The notes below the pieces were generated by a model. It ran no database searches. It saw only the letters and a program-made list of their open reading frames with translations, and had not been told where the DNA came from. Positions 22,995-34,008 of a stretch of DNA of 41,130 nucleotides are shown here, piece after piece (position 1 is the stretch's first letter; each line of letters starts with the position of its first letter). The translations under genes and the position numbers were made by a program. The DNA is from Hysterium pulicare CBS 123377 (taxonomy: Eukaryota > Ascomycota > Dothideomycetes > Hysteriales > Hysteriaceae). The stretch spans positions 1-41,130 of the forward strand of contig AJFK01000908.1 of NCBI GenBank assembly GCA_000467715.1, written 5' to 3'.

Positions 22995-23092
22995 CTCAGC
23001 TCAGTATTCCACGTATTTAAAGCCCCAGTTCCCATCACCGACTGCTAATTCAAACTTCACAAATTAGACGCAACTTTCTGGCTCTACTCAGT

Positions 23093-23296
23093 ATGAAACC
23101 CTACCAATTCAAACTCTTGATAAAACGCACCTTCCCTGCATTCTACCTCTACAAAGGCTCAAACCAAACCCCAGATCCAGTTCACCAGATGCCCCGTTCA
23201 CATTCCCAAGTCAAACTACCCGGATTGCCTAACAAACAAGCTATCCTACCAGCACCCATCAGCGACTGTACTCCAAATCCTCAATTTCGTTATTAA
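23093..23296 (+). CDS. Possible 67-aa ORF, unknown
   Basis: True ATG at 23093 with a TATTTAAAG element about 80 bp upstream. The peptide starts MKPYQFKLLIKRTF and is rich in Pro, Lys and Gln. There is no signal peptide and no known family. Short length makes chance quite possible. Confidence 0.2.
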   Translation: MKPYQFKLLIKRTFPAFYLYKGSNQTPDPVHQMPRSHSQVKLPGLPNKQAILPAPISDCTPNPQFRY

Positions 23297-23566
23297 CATT
23301 CGTCTAGGAAAGTAGTTACATATTTTCTAAAGATATGTGACGCCCGAAGTATGTTGCCAAATGTATCCATCCACCCTTAGATATCCCTCATCCAATTCCC
23401 AATCATGCACAGAGAAACGCCAAATATCGTACAAAGATCCAATCACCACTCCACCGCCATACCAAAAACGCCAGTCCGCCTAGATGCCGAATCCAAAACG
23501 CAAAGAAAAACAACCCAGTAGTGCAAAGTCAGTATATACCAATCCAATCCCAAATCCAAGTCACAT

Positions 23567-25593
23567 TCATAAACTCGTAACTCTCCCACCAGGTCCCCTA
23601 AGACTCCCCTCCCTCTGCGGCCTCAGACAAATCACACTCTCCAACTCTCTCAACATACTATGACTCGCCTCTCTCTGCTCCCTCGCACTCGCCTGTCTCA
23701 CCCTATCTTCCTGGATCTTCACCATCCGCTCCTCTCTACTCATCGTCAGACGTGTTTTTGGGATCGCGATCGCCTCGAAGACTTCGTCGTCCGAATTACT
23801 CCCACTCACGCTCGGAGGCGCCGATTGTCCGGGGCTGATGAAATCGCCGTTCAGGGCACGAAGTGCATCGCTGGGACTGCCATCGTGTTCTTCGACGGCG
23901 GTCAGACCGCCGAGCGAGGGCACAGGTGAGCGCATTCCGCTCGAGGCCTGCGAGATGCGACGTTCGTGGCGGTCGATGTTGAGTGCGAGGGCTGCTTTGC
24001 CGGTTTCCCAGGCCTGGACTAGAGATTTGAGATCGACACCTATGGAATCGTATTGCGACATTAGGGACGAGCCGAGATCGGTCACGTCTTCGGATTCCTC
24101 AAGCGATTTGTTGGATTCTTCGCGGAGAATCTGCATTTTGGCTTGTAGGCCTCGAATGCCTTGGGAGAGCGAGCTGAGTTTGCGGACGGAGTTGCGGAGG
24201 CGTTCGCGGGCGGGGGTTGGGTGGATCTTTTGGGGGGAGGGGACGACGAATTGTTCTTCTTCGTTGATGGTGCGGTTTATTTTTTCACTCCATTCGCCTG
24301 TGGGTAAGGCGACTCGAAGCAGAGATTCTACGGCGACGTTCCAGCGTGCGAAGTCGGGCTTTCCTCCATCGGCTTCTAGGGCGAGGAGAGAACATAGGAA
24401 TACTCTTCGTAAGGTAGACAGTCGATATTGTAGTATTCGCAGAACCTTCAATGTCTCGGTGTCTTCAAACTCGGACTCGGAGTATCCTTGTGCCGCCTCC
24501 TGCAGATCGGGATTGTTGATGTCGTAGACATCCAGATATTTTTCCAGATCATCTTCCTCAACCAGACGTTTCAAAATCCCACACTGCTCTGCTAATATGG
24601 GTATGGTGTCAGCGAATGCGCTTCGTAGAGATCGGCGTAAGCGGTGGCATCGTCGAGCTTGTCCCTTCTCTTCCAGGCGGGTGATTGGCGGTAACGGGCT
24701 ACTCCTATCCAAATGTTAGAGTATATACTGCAATTAGGCAAAAACGTTTCTTACAGACGATACCCTCTTGAAACAAGCTCCACCTCTTGGATCAATGCAA
24801 GGGCCGATGACGTCGACGCGTCAAAGGCCTGCAAGTTTGTGACGACTGCTGAGGCTCCGTCTACAGCCTGCTGCCTGAGGTACTGTAACCACTGCCGTCG
24901 CACGTACGCATAGCATGCGGTCGCCACTATGATGAACACAGCAAGTACAATGAGGAATCGTCCTTTGCTGAATCCAGATGACCTGCTCGTAGACCACTGA
25001 ACGAGCCAAGCTAGTGCGAAAGCTGTTGCTGCGGTCAGAAATGCGCCTGTCAAACTCGTTGAAGCAACTTTGAACTCTTGAGGTGGGGTTGTTCCATCAC
25101 AGATGAAGGTTGGTGTTGCCACAGGCCGCAGTCCTCCTTGTCCTGTATGCTCATTCAGTAGCTGGGAGGCTACGATCAGGTACCGGAATCGTTCTAGAAA
25201 CCGTTGGTTATCCGCTCGCCCTAATCTCGAGTTCACCGCCTTCTGTGAGGTGACGAGTTAGCGGATGGTCATAAGCTGGAGGGTGAAGGGCGTACAGAGC
25301 ATGCGGTGTGGATGCGGGAAACCGGCCCATTATTGGCAACTTGAAGTCGTAGCGGTTGCGGTAGTTTATCTCGAATCCTTGACTGCAATGTCGAAGGTCC
25401 GCGCGGTGCGAAGTTTCGCGCTGTCTGCGCCTCCGAATCGGGAGTTGTTGGAGGCGAGGTCTCTCCTGTACCTTCTCCTGGACCGATCGTCAGTATGGTA
25501 TTCTTAGGTTGCTCCATATCGCCGACTTCTATGGAAGCAAATACCTTCTAGGTATTCCGCCAAGGGCGAGTCTTGATGGATAATGTTTTCCAT
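23567..25593 (-). CDS. Vezatin / Inp2-like myosin-binding membrane protein
   Basis: Four exons on the minus strand: 25593-25545, 25477-25296, 25242-24755, 24704-23567; 618 aa. Introns are 67, 53 and 50 bp with CTGAC, CTAAC and CTAAC branches. The short first exon encodes a start followed by SPLAEYLE, which I recall as typical of fungal homologues; the downstream ATG at 25517 is in frame but would lose it. Residues about 88-106 (DNQRFLERFRYLIVASQLL) fit the vezatin (myosin-binding) family. Two membrane segments follow at about 140-159 and 172-190. The C-terminal half is charged and partly helical with a Ser-rich tail. The family includes yeast Inp2, the peroxisomal receptor for the myosin V motor; a role in organelle inheritance is inferred from that. 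Confidence 0.75.
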
Positions 25594-27160
25594 CTGGTCT
25601 TCATTGCGATGTCTCGTGGTCAGCCCGCAAGGTCGAGTGTTCACAAGACACTCAGGGCGGCATCGTGTCGTGGTTCGTCGCGTGAGATTGAGATGGGTGG
25701 TAGAGCAAAAGACGGCTTCCAGAAGAACAGAAGTCGTGCGAACTCAGGCGCGAAAGGGCATGTCCGAGCAGGCGGAAGATGTCCCTCCAGATGTCCGGGT
25801 GCTGGGTCCGCCTGAAGCAAGGGGAGATTGCGACTCCAGGTCCAGTTCCCGGTTGTGTGCGCGACATGGCCGAAGCGCTGATGACATGCCCCCCTGTCCG
25901 AGGCTTGGCTCTTCTATCCTGCTTACGTAGAGCTGCTCCTCTGCCATCCAGCTCATGACAAATGCGCGGAATCTTCACCATCATTGACGTCGACTCCCTT
26001 GCACTTCGAGACCATCGTTGATCCTGCTTGCGCTATCAATGGCCGAATTCTTTTTTCTATCCTTTGGAAGGCTGTTGCTCTGACAATGCGATTGATACCG
26101 AGGAACTAGTTCACTTCCGCCCTCACCCATCCACCCGCCCAGGTGAAGCTTCAAACCAACAATAGCTAGAGTTTTCGTCCTGATACTGTACGATGCCGAT
26201 CTTGAAGCATGATTGCGGATTATCGCGCAGGTACGAGCACGCCAGCAGAGCGCGAAGACTTGATACACCAGAGATGACGCCTGTCTACACATCTCTTTTT
26301 CCATATGGCGAGTCGGTCTTTTGTCGGCCTACCCCAGATTGTCGCTGACAAACGACCAACATTCACACAGAAAGATGCTTTCATAACCATCTCCAAACCA
26401 CAAGAACAATCTTAACATGAAAAGCCCACAAGGCTTTCACTTCCCCTTTTGGCTACGCATCTTGACGGCCTGCCATACGAACAAATACTTGCTCTGACTG
26501 TACTGTGATTCTACTGGTTGTTGCTCACCGCAAGCCTGCGCCATGCATCCATTCACCTAATCCGACACAACGGTCTCCAGATGCTTGATATCGTTTATCG
26601 CGATATGTGCATGATCTCGCCACACGGACGGTGCTAGAAGGCTACAGGGGATGAACTCGGCATGTTGCGGAAACACCAGAGTTGGGCACGCGTGTTTCCT
26701 AGTCATCCGCCTCGTGGCGATTGTTACATGGTCTTCCATCTTACAACAGTTAGCTACACACACCACCCTTCATTATCTCTAAATGCGACATGCAGCCAGG
26801 CTTTCCACAGACCAAGACCGCCTGGAGTCATACCTATTGGTCGTAGTCTAAGTGTTCAAATTTCTTTACTCCAGTCAACAACATTCTTCATGCGTCTTAT
26901 ATCTCACCGTACTCGTCGTACGACCTAAGCGACATTCATTCAGCTGAAGCGTTGACGGTCATAGACCTTTCGTTTCGTCAGAATACGTCCAGATCAAGAT
27001 CTATGTCCGACACTCTTTCCTATATGAACCCTTACAGTCATCACAGAAGTTTGTAGAAAACAAACGTCCATACCAGTCCTACATACAGTTCACCCTTTCT
27101 ACGTCGTCCAGCTTTGATACATACCAGTACGCCACTATCGGCTCTCAACTTCACCAATAC
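25594..27160. other. Divergent intergenic region
   Basis: About 1.6 kb between two divergently transcribed genes, presumably carrying both promoters. A minus-strand ORF with a true ATG at 26304 (107 aa, to 25981) and a + strand one at 26662 have no family features and are treated as chance. Confidence 0.45.
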
Positions 27161-28019
27161 ATGGCCGACCAGAGTACCGCTTTTGTAGCGTGGGTGAATC
27201 AAATAGCAGCAGCTCTAGATGATGCTCCTGACAACTGGCGCAACCATGTTGCGGGCATCCGAAGTATCATTGCCACTTGGAATTTCACAGACACTACACC
27301 CAATCACACCCGGAGACAGTGGCAGTTGCAGGTCATCAGAGTCTTTCAGAGAGTAGCATACTCTGATGCGGACAGCGGGGGCGTTCTCGACATCGCTAAC
27401 TGGTGTTTACGACAATCTCTCACACTATTGCAGCTATATCCGGAAGATGCTGCGCTATTAAGACGTAAGTCGGATACCCCTATTTTTACATCAATATTTC
27501 TGACATGGTATCAGTCATCGGGCAGAACTGGCTTCTCAGAGCACAACTATCACTGTCCAGAATACATTCCGCAGAAGGAAGCTCTTCCAGTAGTGGTGGA
27601 AGTCAAGGCAATACCGGAGCCGCTGAGAATCGTGTCAATACAGCAGAATACGTCAATGCCCGTGGTATCCTTATCCCAGCGGCAGACTATTTAAAGCGCG
27701 CTGTCAATGCTGCGAGCGACCAAGAGACATTGACAGGATCTCTTCTCTGCACTGTACGTCAAATCAGTCCATCTTTGCTTGCAAGGGCTGACGGAACGCA
27801 AAAGGCTGCGGAAGCATATATGAGTTTGGGTAACGTCTCGTCCATTCACGTCAACATGCAATACTTCCAGCAGGCTATTGTTTATTTGAGAATGGCTGAA
27901 GGAATTCCAGGCTATCAACTACCAGCTCATTTGGAACAGTGAGTACATGCGCCTTCAACGTCTCATACAACAACTGACATCGAAGCAGATGGCTTGAGGA
28001 ATACGGCCCCTTGGCTTGA
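27161..28019 (+). CDS. Conserved fungal protein with TPR-like helices, function unknown
   Basis: Exons 27161-27464, 27515-27753, 27805-27938, 27989-28019; 235 aa. Introns of 50, 51 and 50 bp each have a CTGAC branch. The middle intron (27754-27804) is a multiple of three without stops, so the frame reads through it; GTACGT, GGCTGACG and AAAG, and the smooth join to AAEAYMSLGN, argue that it is spliced. Keeping it would give 252 aa. The protein is helical with repeats such as IGQNWLLRAQLSLSRIHS, ILIPAADYLKRAV and YFQQAIVYLRMAEGIPGY that resemble tetratricopeptide-type helices. There is no signal peptide or membrane segment. I remember similar hypothetical proteins in other ascomycetes but no function. 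Confidence 0.7.
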
Positions 28020-28725
28020 ACCACATTTGCTTAGATTATCGCTTGCGGTCTTTAAGTTAAGTTGCACCCGTCGTAGCAGTATACCCATGGCCTGGCGCCT
28101 GCATTGGATGTTTTGGTTTATAATGGTCGTCCTCGCTCTTAATAGCTAGAAAATTGCAATGAATTGCTACACGTCGTCTACTATTGCCATATTCCACTAT
28201 CTTGCGTTAGCTCGTGAATAATAACCTATCCCAATAATGCACCGCCAAATGTATGGGTGGCTTCTGCTGCTTTACGCGTCCTCTCACTCAGCCGTGACGT
28301 TGTGCTGAAGTCGGTTCAGACGGCAGATTGGACGTCAGGCCGTTCGCTTCGGGTTCGGTCAAGCCTTCTCGGCTCGGCGGGGAGTTTGTCCGTTCGCCGC
28401 CTAAGCTCCTGCGAGCTCCGTAACACCAGCTCATCCGACTTTCTCCAGATTATCCTCGTCACCATCATCTACAGTTACGATCTTCGAGAGTACTTGCAGC
28501 AGCTGCACCATTCGGCACCCTATCTCCGAATAGTCATCGAGTCCGGCCATTATCAAATACGCACCTTTGACGGGCGCGATTCTCGGTCACAATTTTTAAT
28601 CCAAACCGCATTTCTTAATTTCGGCCGCGGGAAAGACGGCGTCCAAGACCAAGAAGAACCGCACTCGGGAACCTTCACCCATCTTGAACTGGCTTTGAAA
28701 TTATCCTATACTACTCCGGCCTATC
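28020..28725. other. Intergenic region upstream of EMC6
   Basis: About 700 bp. The frame from 28257 to 28733 is open but has no ATG and ends at the EMC6 start, so it is not called. The segment likely holds the 3' UTR of the TPR-like gene and the EMC6 promoter. Confidence 0.5.
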
Positions 28726-29126
28726 ATGAATGAAGAACGAGAGCTAGCCATCAGCCCTATCGTTCAGTCAAGCGTGCAGCATAACGCGCAGGTATGCTTT
28801 CCAACTATTCCCCAAGCAACCACTTCATCCCAAACGCCCAGGTCACTGATCTTGCCACACAGATTGTCTCGAACATTCGAAATCTCACCGCGTCTTTGTT
28901 CGGTGTCGCCGCAGGTACCCTTGGACTGGAGTCATATCCCGGATTCATCTTCTATCTCGTCGGTACGCTGATTGTATCGGGCCTTATATTCGCCTTCCGT
29001 GCGGAAGGGAAACCCAACGAATACTTTCATCAACCGCTCGGTGACCTTTGGGGAGGTGATGTGTTGAGTGGGCTGAGCAGCTTTGTGCTTACGTGGACGT
29101 TGTTTTACGGTTTGGTCAGGGCGTGA
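28726..29126 (+). CDS. EMC6: ER membrane protein complex subunit 6 (EMC6)
   Basis: Two exons: 28726-28791 and 28842-29126, 116 aa. The 50-bp intron is GTATGC to CCAG, phase 0. Small subunit of the ER membrane complex, which inserts tail-anchored and some multi-pass proteins into the ER membrane. The N-terminus has the family's AISPIVQSSVQHNAQ stretch. Hydrophobic segments follow around NLTASLFGVAAGTLGL, FIFYLVGTLIVSGLIFAF and LSSFVLTWTLFYGLVRA, matching the family's order and its usual length of about 110-120 aa. Confidence 0.92.
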
Positions 29127-29775
29127 ATACCATTCTCGGGCGATGATTTGAGGGATCGCGTGCACTTCAGGCCACTGGGAACTACTGGAACACCCACGAG
29201 GTGGCGGCATCAGCCGGGGTTTATGTGTTATGGCTGTGTCGGTGAAGGAGTCATGGTCGAGATACCCAGTCGGACTCTCCGCTGCCCTGTCGGGGTAGAG
29301 AGATTGTTTGGAAGTCATGTCATAGTACATGAGCTGAAGGATTGGTTGAAGTAACGAGACCGCGACATTAACTTCAGATACAATCCTAAAGGCGGTGGAT
29401 CATCATCGAGCTATATGCGGTTCGAGTTTCCCGTTCCAGCGCGTCCATGCTTCAGGCATCTTCACACGGACATTTCGATTTCAAATATTCAAAAGTGAAG
29501 TAGCATTAAACTCTGATGACATAAACATACTGGTCTTGGCGGTGAATGCAAAGAATGACCGTGCGAGACTTGCTTAATGGATTTCTTAGTCAGCCACGCG
29601 TGAATTCGCGTTCTCCACACAACCTCGCGTTTCTACCTAATCCAAATCCCTACATCCACGCAAACATCAGCCCTCGAGCATTGAACCGACCTTCACCACT
29701 GCTTTCCTTTTCCAAGTCTCGCCTTTGGACAGATTCCAAATCATCTACAATAAATCTCACCTTTAAATTATAATA
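29127..29775. other. Intergenic region carrying the PCNA promoter
   Basis: About 650 bp between EMC6 and PCNA. The distal half shows nothing recognisable; the proximal part has the MluI-box cluster described separately. Confidence 0.55.
29596..29630 (+). promoter_or_regulatory. MluI cell-cycle box cluster upstream of PCNA
   Basis: ACGCGT at 29596-29601 and two inverted ACGCG cores (CGCGT at 29607-29611 and 29626-29630), all within 35 bp and about 150-180 bp before the start codon. In yeasts MBF binds ACGCGT boxes to drive G1/S transcription, including POL30 (PCNA). ACGCGT also occurs elsewhere here by chance, so the clustering is the signal. Confidence 0.6.
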
Positions 29776-30767
29776 AGTATGTGGCAATCGTTCCAAAGCA
29801 GCTCTTTAAACCGCCACTAACATAATATCGCAGTGCTCGAGGCACGCTTAGAACAGGCGAATCTTCTTAAGAAGGTCAATTGTTCCTCTCTCCTTTCTGA
29901 CTGCGCATTCTGACCGTATTGTAGACTGTCGATGCCATCAAGGATTTGGTCCAAGACTGCAACTTCGACTGCAATGACTCCGGCATCGCACTGCAGGCTA
30001 TGGACAACTCCCACGTCGCCCTTGTCTCGATGATGCTCAAATCAGAGAGCTTCTCACCCTTCCGATGCGATAGAAACATCGCACTCGGCATCAACCTCAC
30101 CTCCCTTACCAAAGTCCTCCGATGCGCACAGAATGAAGACATCCTGACGCTGAAGGCTGAAGATGCACCAGACGTTGTGAACTTGGTCTTCGAAAGTGCT
30201 GAGACGGATAGGTTCAGCGAGTATGATATCAAGCTCATGGACATTGATCAGGAACATCTGGGCATCCCTGAGACGGACTATGCTGCCACAATCACAATGC
30301 CTTCCGCGGAGTTCCAGCGGATCTGCAGAGACTTGATGGCTCTTTCCGAGTCTGGTAAGTCTCTCTCTCCCCTTTCACAATTCACAAGGCTGACTGGATG
30401 CAGTGTCAATCGAATGCAGCAAGGAAGGCGTCAAGTTCAGCTGCTCAGGCGACATTGGTTCAGGATCAGTCACGCTTCGACAGCACACGAATGTCGAAAA
30501 GCCCGACCAGAACGTCGAGATTGACTTGACCGAACCTGTCTCCCTCACATTCTCTCTCAAATACCTCGTCAACTTCTGCAAGGCTAGCGGCCTTTCAAAT
30601 CAGGTCAAGCTTTGCCTTTCCAACGAGGTGCCCTTGCTTGTCGAATACTCTCTCTCTAACAACAGCTACCTACGGTTCTATCTTGCTCCAAAGGTAATGC
30701 AAATCAGCTCCATACAAGATAGGGATATCAAAGCTAACGATAAGGACAGATTGGTGACGAGGAGTGA
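29776..30767 (+). CDS. PCN1: Proliferating cell nuclear antigen (PCNA, sliding clamp)
   Basis: Homotrimeric clamp that tethers DNA polymerases to DNA. Five coding exons: 29776 (only the A of ATG), 29834-29874, 29925-30354, 30404-30693, 30750-30767; 259 aa, the normal length. Introns are 57, 50, 49 and 56 bp. The first intron (GTATGT, CTAAC branch, GCAG) splits the start codon A|TG; no other reading gives the family N-terminus [14 protein letters not shown]. Lys164 (in CSKEGVKFS), the ubiquitin/SUMO site of the family, is present, as are the interdomain loop [14 protein letters not shown] and the C-terminal RFYLAPKIGDEE. Confidence 0.96.
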
Positions 30768-31137
30768 TCTGCATGGCATTCTTAGATTGGGACCGCATTT
30801 GTTAAACTGCAATGGTTATTTGTCACAAATGTTCTTACGGTTCCGCTATGCATGAGAGTGGGTTCATGGGTCTGGGAACTTGTTCCTCGGATTTGCTATA
30901 ATGATTTTTCCTTTTCGCAAAATATGCACCTCTAATTTCAACGATGATGCGGGGCTAGAGTCATTCCGCTAAGAACCCCACCAACGTCACCGTTGTTCGC
31001 GGCGCGTGCTCCGTTCTCGCCGACAGATAACAAAAAATTGAATACACTCCACAAGACCCATTCGCATCTTTACTACACCTTTCTGTCTGCACTGTGACTT
31101 TCCACATCCTTCAGCCGCCTCTTCTGGTATCGGCACG
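30768..31137. other. Short intergenic region before pyridoxal kinase
   Basis: 370 bp holding the PCNA 3' UTR and the promoter of the next gene. A CT-rich stretch precedes the start at 31138. No clear TATA element seen. Confidence 0.5.
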
Positions 31138-32842
31138 ATGGCGTCTGAACCTCCAATCCCCGAGACCCGCGTCCTCGCAATAGCTAGCCATGTAAGAGTC
31201 ATTGTAGACTACCTACTCAAATTGCGCATTCAGCTAACCCGTAAAAGGTGGTCTACGGGTGAGTATGGCGGCTCATGAAACACTACTAGTTGCTAATAGG
31301 GAGAAAAGGTATGTCGGCAATAAAATGGCGACGTTCGTTATGCAAACATTGGGTTGCGATGTTTCATCTATCAATACTGTGAACTACAGTGAGTTTAGCG
31401 AACTTCAATCTGGAGAATCGGCGGGCTAATTCTTGATCCGTACGATAGGTAATCATACGGCATACAAGCAAGTCAAAGGCACCAAGACGACCGCCGACCA
31501 GATCGAAGACCTCTACGAAGGATTGAAGCAGTCATACCTGAATAATTTTGATGTTCTGTTGACGGGATATATGCCACTTGCTGAAGATGTAGAGATTGTG
31601 GGTAAGATAGGGCGGGACTTGAGGTTCAATTCTACGACGAAACCGGGGTCATTCTTCTGGGGTGAGCATGACTCATTCGAAGACTTAGGATATCTTGAGG
31701 GCTGTGCTGACTTGTCCAAAGTCCTGGATCCTGTTATGGGAGATAATGGGAAGCTGTATATCCCCGAGGATGAAGTACCACAGTACAAGAACCTACTGCG
31801 AGAAGCGGACCTCATACTACCGAACCAGTTCGAAGCAGAGTAAGTCATTTCCCCACCCCTTCACGACCCCCTTTTCTATAGCCACAGGCAACAAGTCTTG
31901 CTCACTCTAGGCAGGATTCTTTCAGATACCCAGATCACAGATCTCACCTCCCTCGCGACCGCAATACAGGTCCTCCATCGTACATACCAGGTCCCACACG
32001 TCATAATAACCTCCCTCCGCCTCACATCCGACAATCAAACAATCCCCTCCCGAACCCCATCCCGTGCCGCCTTCCGCTCGAAACCCGCTTCCGCCGCAAC
32101 TTCAGCCCATAACACACCTTCAGAATCTCCAGACCGCGACCCAGCAACCTCCCACCCATCCACCTGGCCCACCTCCAACACTTCGGAATCGGACCTCCAA
32201 CCGCCTCCCCCAACCATCTCTGAAGAACCCGTAGATCTCACAATAATAGGCTCGACATGTACATCTGACTACCGTCCGCGCCTCTTCAGAATCGACACTC
32301 CGCAACTTCCCCTCTTCTTCTCCGGTACAGGCGACATGTTCGCCGCACTAACAGTCCCCCGCCTCATCGAAGCCGTTCACGCATCCCCGACCCCCAACCT
32401 CTCCACCACACCAGCCTGGAAATCCCCCGACGACGTACCAGCGGAGGAACTACCGCTTGCGAAAGCATGTCAGAAAGTGCTAGCGAGCATGCAAGCCATA
32501 CTAGGAAAAACCAACTCGCAATGCACAGAAGAAATGAAGCAATACGATGAACGGGCAGCGAAGAATCATCATGGGAGCTATGAAGAGGCGAGGGATGAGG
32601 GGAGTATGAGGAGGCATTTAGCGCTTACTAAGTCAAGTGAGGTGTCTGTTGTTAGGTACGTGAAGGATCTCATCGAGCCGCCGCATCTGGAGAGATTTGA
32701 GCCGAAGGGGGTGGAGGAGGGGGAAAGAGTTAGTAGGTTGGCGGGAGAAAAGGAAGCGGATCAGTTGGGGGTTGTGCATTTGGGGACGGAGACGGGGCCG
32801 GAGGGGGCGATTCATGTTGTTAATGATGGGCAAAGGGGTTAG
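31138..32842 (+). CDS. Pyridoxal kinase
   Basis: Makes pyridoxal 5'-phosphate from vitamin B6 vitamers using ATP (ribokinase-like fold). Exons: 31138-31191, 31248-31258 (only 11 nt), 31309-31388, 31449-31661, 31722-31839, 31915-32842; 467 aa. The splices restore family motifs: ASHVVYGYVGNKMATF across the microexon, NTVNYSNHTAYK, LLTGYMP, VLDPVMGDNGKLY and LPNQFEAEILS. Intron 4 (60 bp) is 3n with no stop but splicing it restores FWVLDPVMGD. The catalytic Asp299 lies in FFSGTGDMFAA. Unlike the usual 300-350 aa, a Ser/Pro/Thr-rich insert (about 196-263) interrupts the domain after VIITSLRL, and a C-terminal extension follows. Confidence 0.93.
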
Positions 32843-33111
32843 AAGGGGGGAGATGCTGGGGTGGGATTTTGTGTTTGGTTTTATTTGGATTTGAATTTCG
32901 AGCCAGGAGCGTAGTAGTATTTTGTTTCTTGGAATAGACGAAGGGCAGGAGATACCAATACAGATGCCTATATTACTTATAAATTTTCTTTTCCGCTTTC
33001 TATAGTTGAGCCTGAGTATGAGCCTAGAACCCGAACTCCTGATCAAGATTACTAGACGGTACCGCAGTCTCTCCCATGACGCCGTGCAAAGTCTTGAATC
33101 ATAGGGAACGG

Positions 33112-34008
33112 CTAAACGCCTTGTACAGTAGGAGCGCCGAATCCACCTGTACTCCCAAACCCACCTGCTCCCCGAACGCTTTCAGACAACTTTTCCACGA
33201 CTACGACGTCGGGCGTGACGATCTATAATGCTGTATTAGCGCTCATTCTCATTCTCATTCTCAACCTTCACCCTTCACCTCCTCCTTCTCCTCCGGCTGT
33301 TCCACTCCCATATAAGAATATAGGACTCACCTTCTCAACAATTAACTGAGCGATCCGGTCACCAACTTTTATCTCAAAGTCCGTATCAGAGAGATTCGCT
33401 AAGATGACGCCGACGGGACCGCGGTAATCGGCGTCTATCACGCCTGCGAGGGTGTCGATGCCGTGTTTGGCTGCTAGACCAGAGCGGGGTGCTACGCGGC
33501 CATCTAAAGGATTCTCATCAGCATCTTTGGATTCGTGAAGGGAGGGAAAGCAAAACATACATGTTCCAACGGGGACAGAGATGGCGATGTCAGTCGCCAC
33601 AATCGCTCTCCCCCGCGCCGGTATAACAACATCCTTCGCAGAATACAAATCGTGGCCCGCGGCAAACGCACTCCCTTTCGTCGGCGCCCGAGCCTTGTCA
33701 CTCAGAAACTGCACTTGTAGACTCTGCATCTCTGCCCCAGCTCCTCCTCCCCCAATCTCCGCCGCTGCACCTAAACTCGCTATCGGTGGTAAAGGGTGGG
33801 TAGGGTGGTGTGGATGTCCTGTTGTCATGTTGGCAAGAGGCGTCGGTGTTGCGATTCCGGAGTCGGAGCCTCGTGGTAGTGTAGACGCAGATGGGTTGTT
33901 GAGTGGTGAGGGATCGATTACTTTTGTGCGTTTGGGCAGGGGCGATGCTGGGAGGGAGGGGGGTTCGTGATTGTCTGGGAGGGGGGTTGCGGTGGGATCG
34001 GTGGACAT
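33112..34008 (-). CDS. DUT1: dUTP pyrophosphatase (dUTPase)
   Basis: Hydrolyses dUTP to dUMP and pyrophosphate, keeping uracil out of DNA and feeding dTMP synthesis. Three exons: 34008-33561, 33503-33331, 33222-33112; 243 aa; introns 57 and 108 bp. All five trimeric-dUTPase motifs are present after splicing: [14 protein letters not shown] (restored by intron 1 through GTYGRVAP), [22 protein letters not shown], and [10 protein letters not shown] in the last exon. A Pro/Ser-rich extension of about 95 residues precedes the core. The start at 34008 has a strong context (AAAATGTCC); in-frame ATGs upstream to 34296 would add about 96 residues with no clear targeting signal and would swallow the promoter boxes. 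Convergent with pyridoxal kinase, 269 bp apart. Confidence 0.95.
33243..33264 (+). repeat. ATTCTC microsatellite in dUTPase intron 2
   Basis: Three to four tandem copies of a CATTCT-type hexamer inside the last intron of the dUTPase gene. May vary in length between strains. Confidence 0.7.

Larger units (their letters stand above)
21731..23566. other. Intergenic region with weak gene candidates
   Basis: About 1.8 kb between paralogue 3 and the vezatin-like gene. It contains a possible minus-strand multi-exon gene (22132-22994) and a possible 67-aa + strand ORF (23093-23296), listed separately. Otherwise nothing was recognised. Confidence 0.4.

Noticed and set aside
28257-28733. 158-codon open frame just upstream of EMC6
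   Set aside because: It has no ATG start, no family features, and overlaps the EMC6 start; length is within what chance open frames reach here.
33268-33330. C-terminal reading of dUTPase through its last intron, ending in a Gly/Glu-rich tail
   Set aside because: A GTGAGT donor at 33330 and a TAG acceptor at 33223 instead join to an exon carrying the essential motif [10 protein letters not shown].
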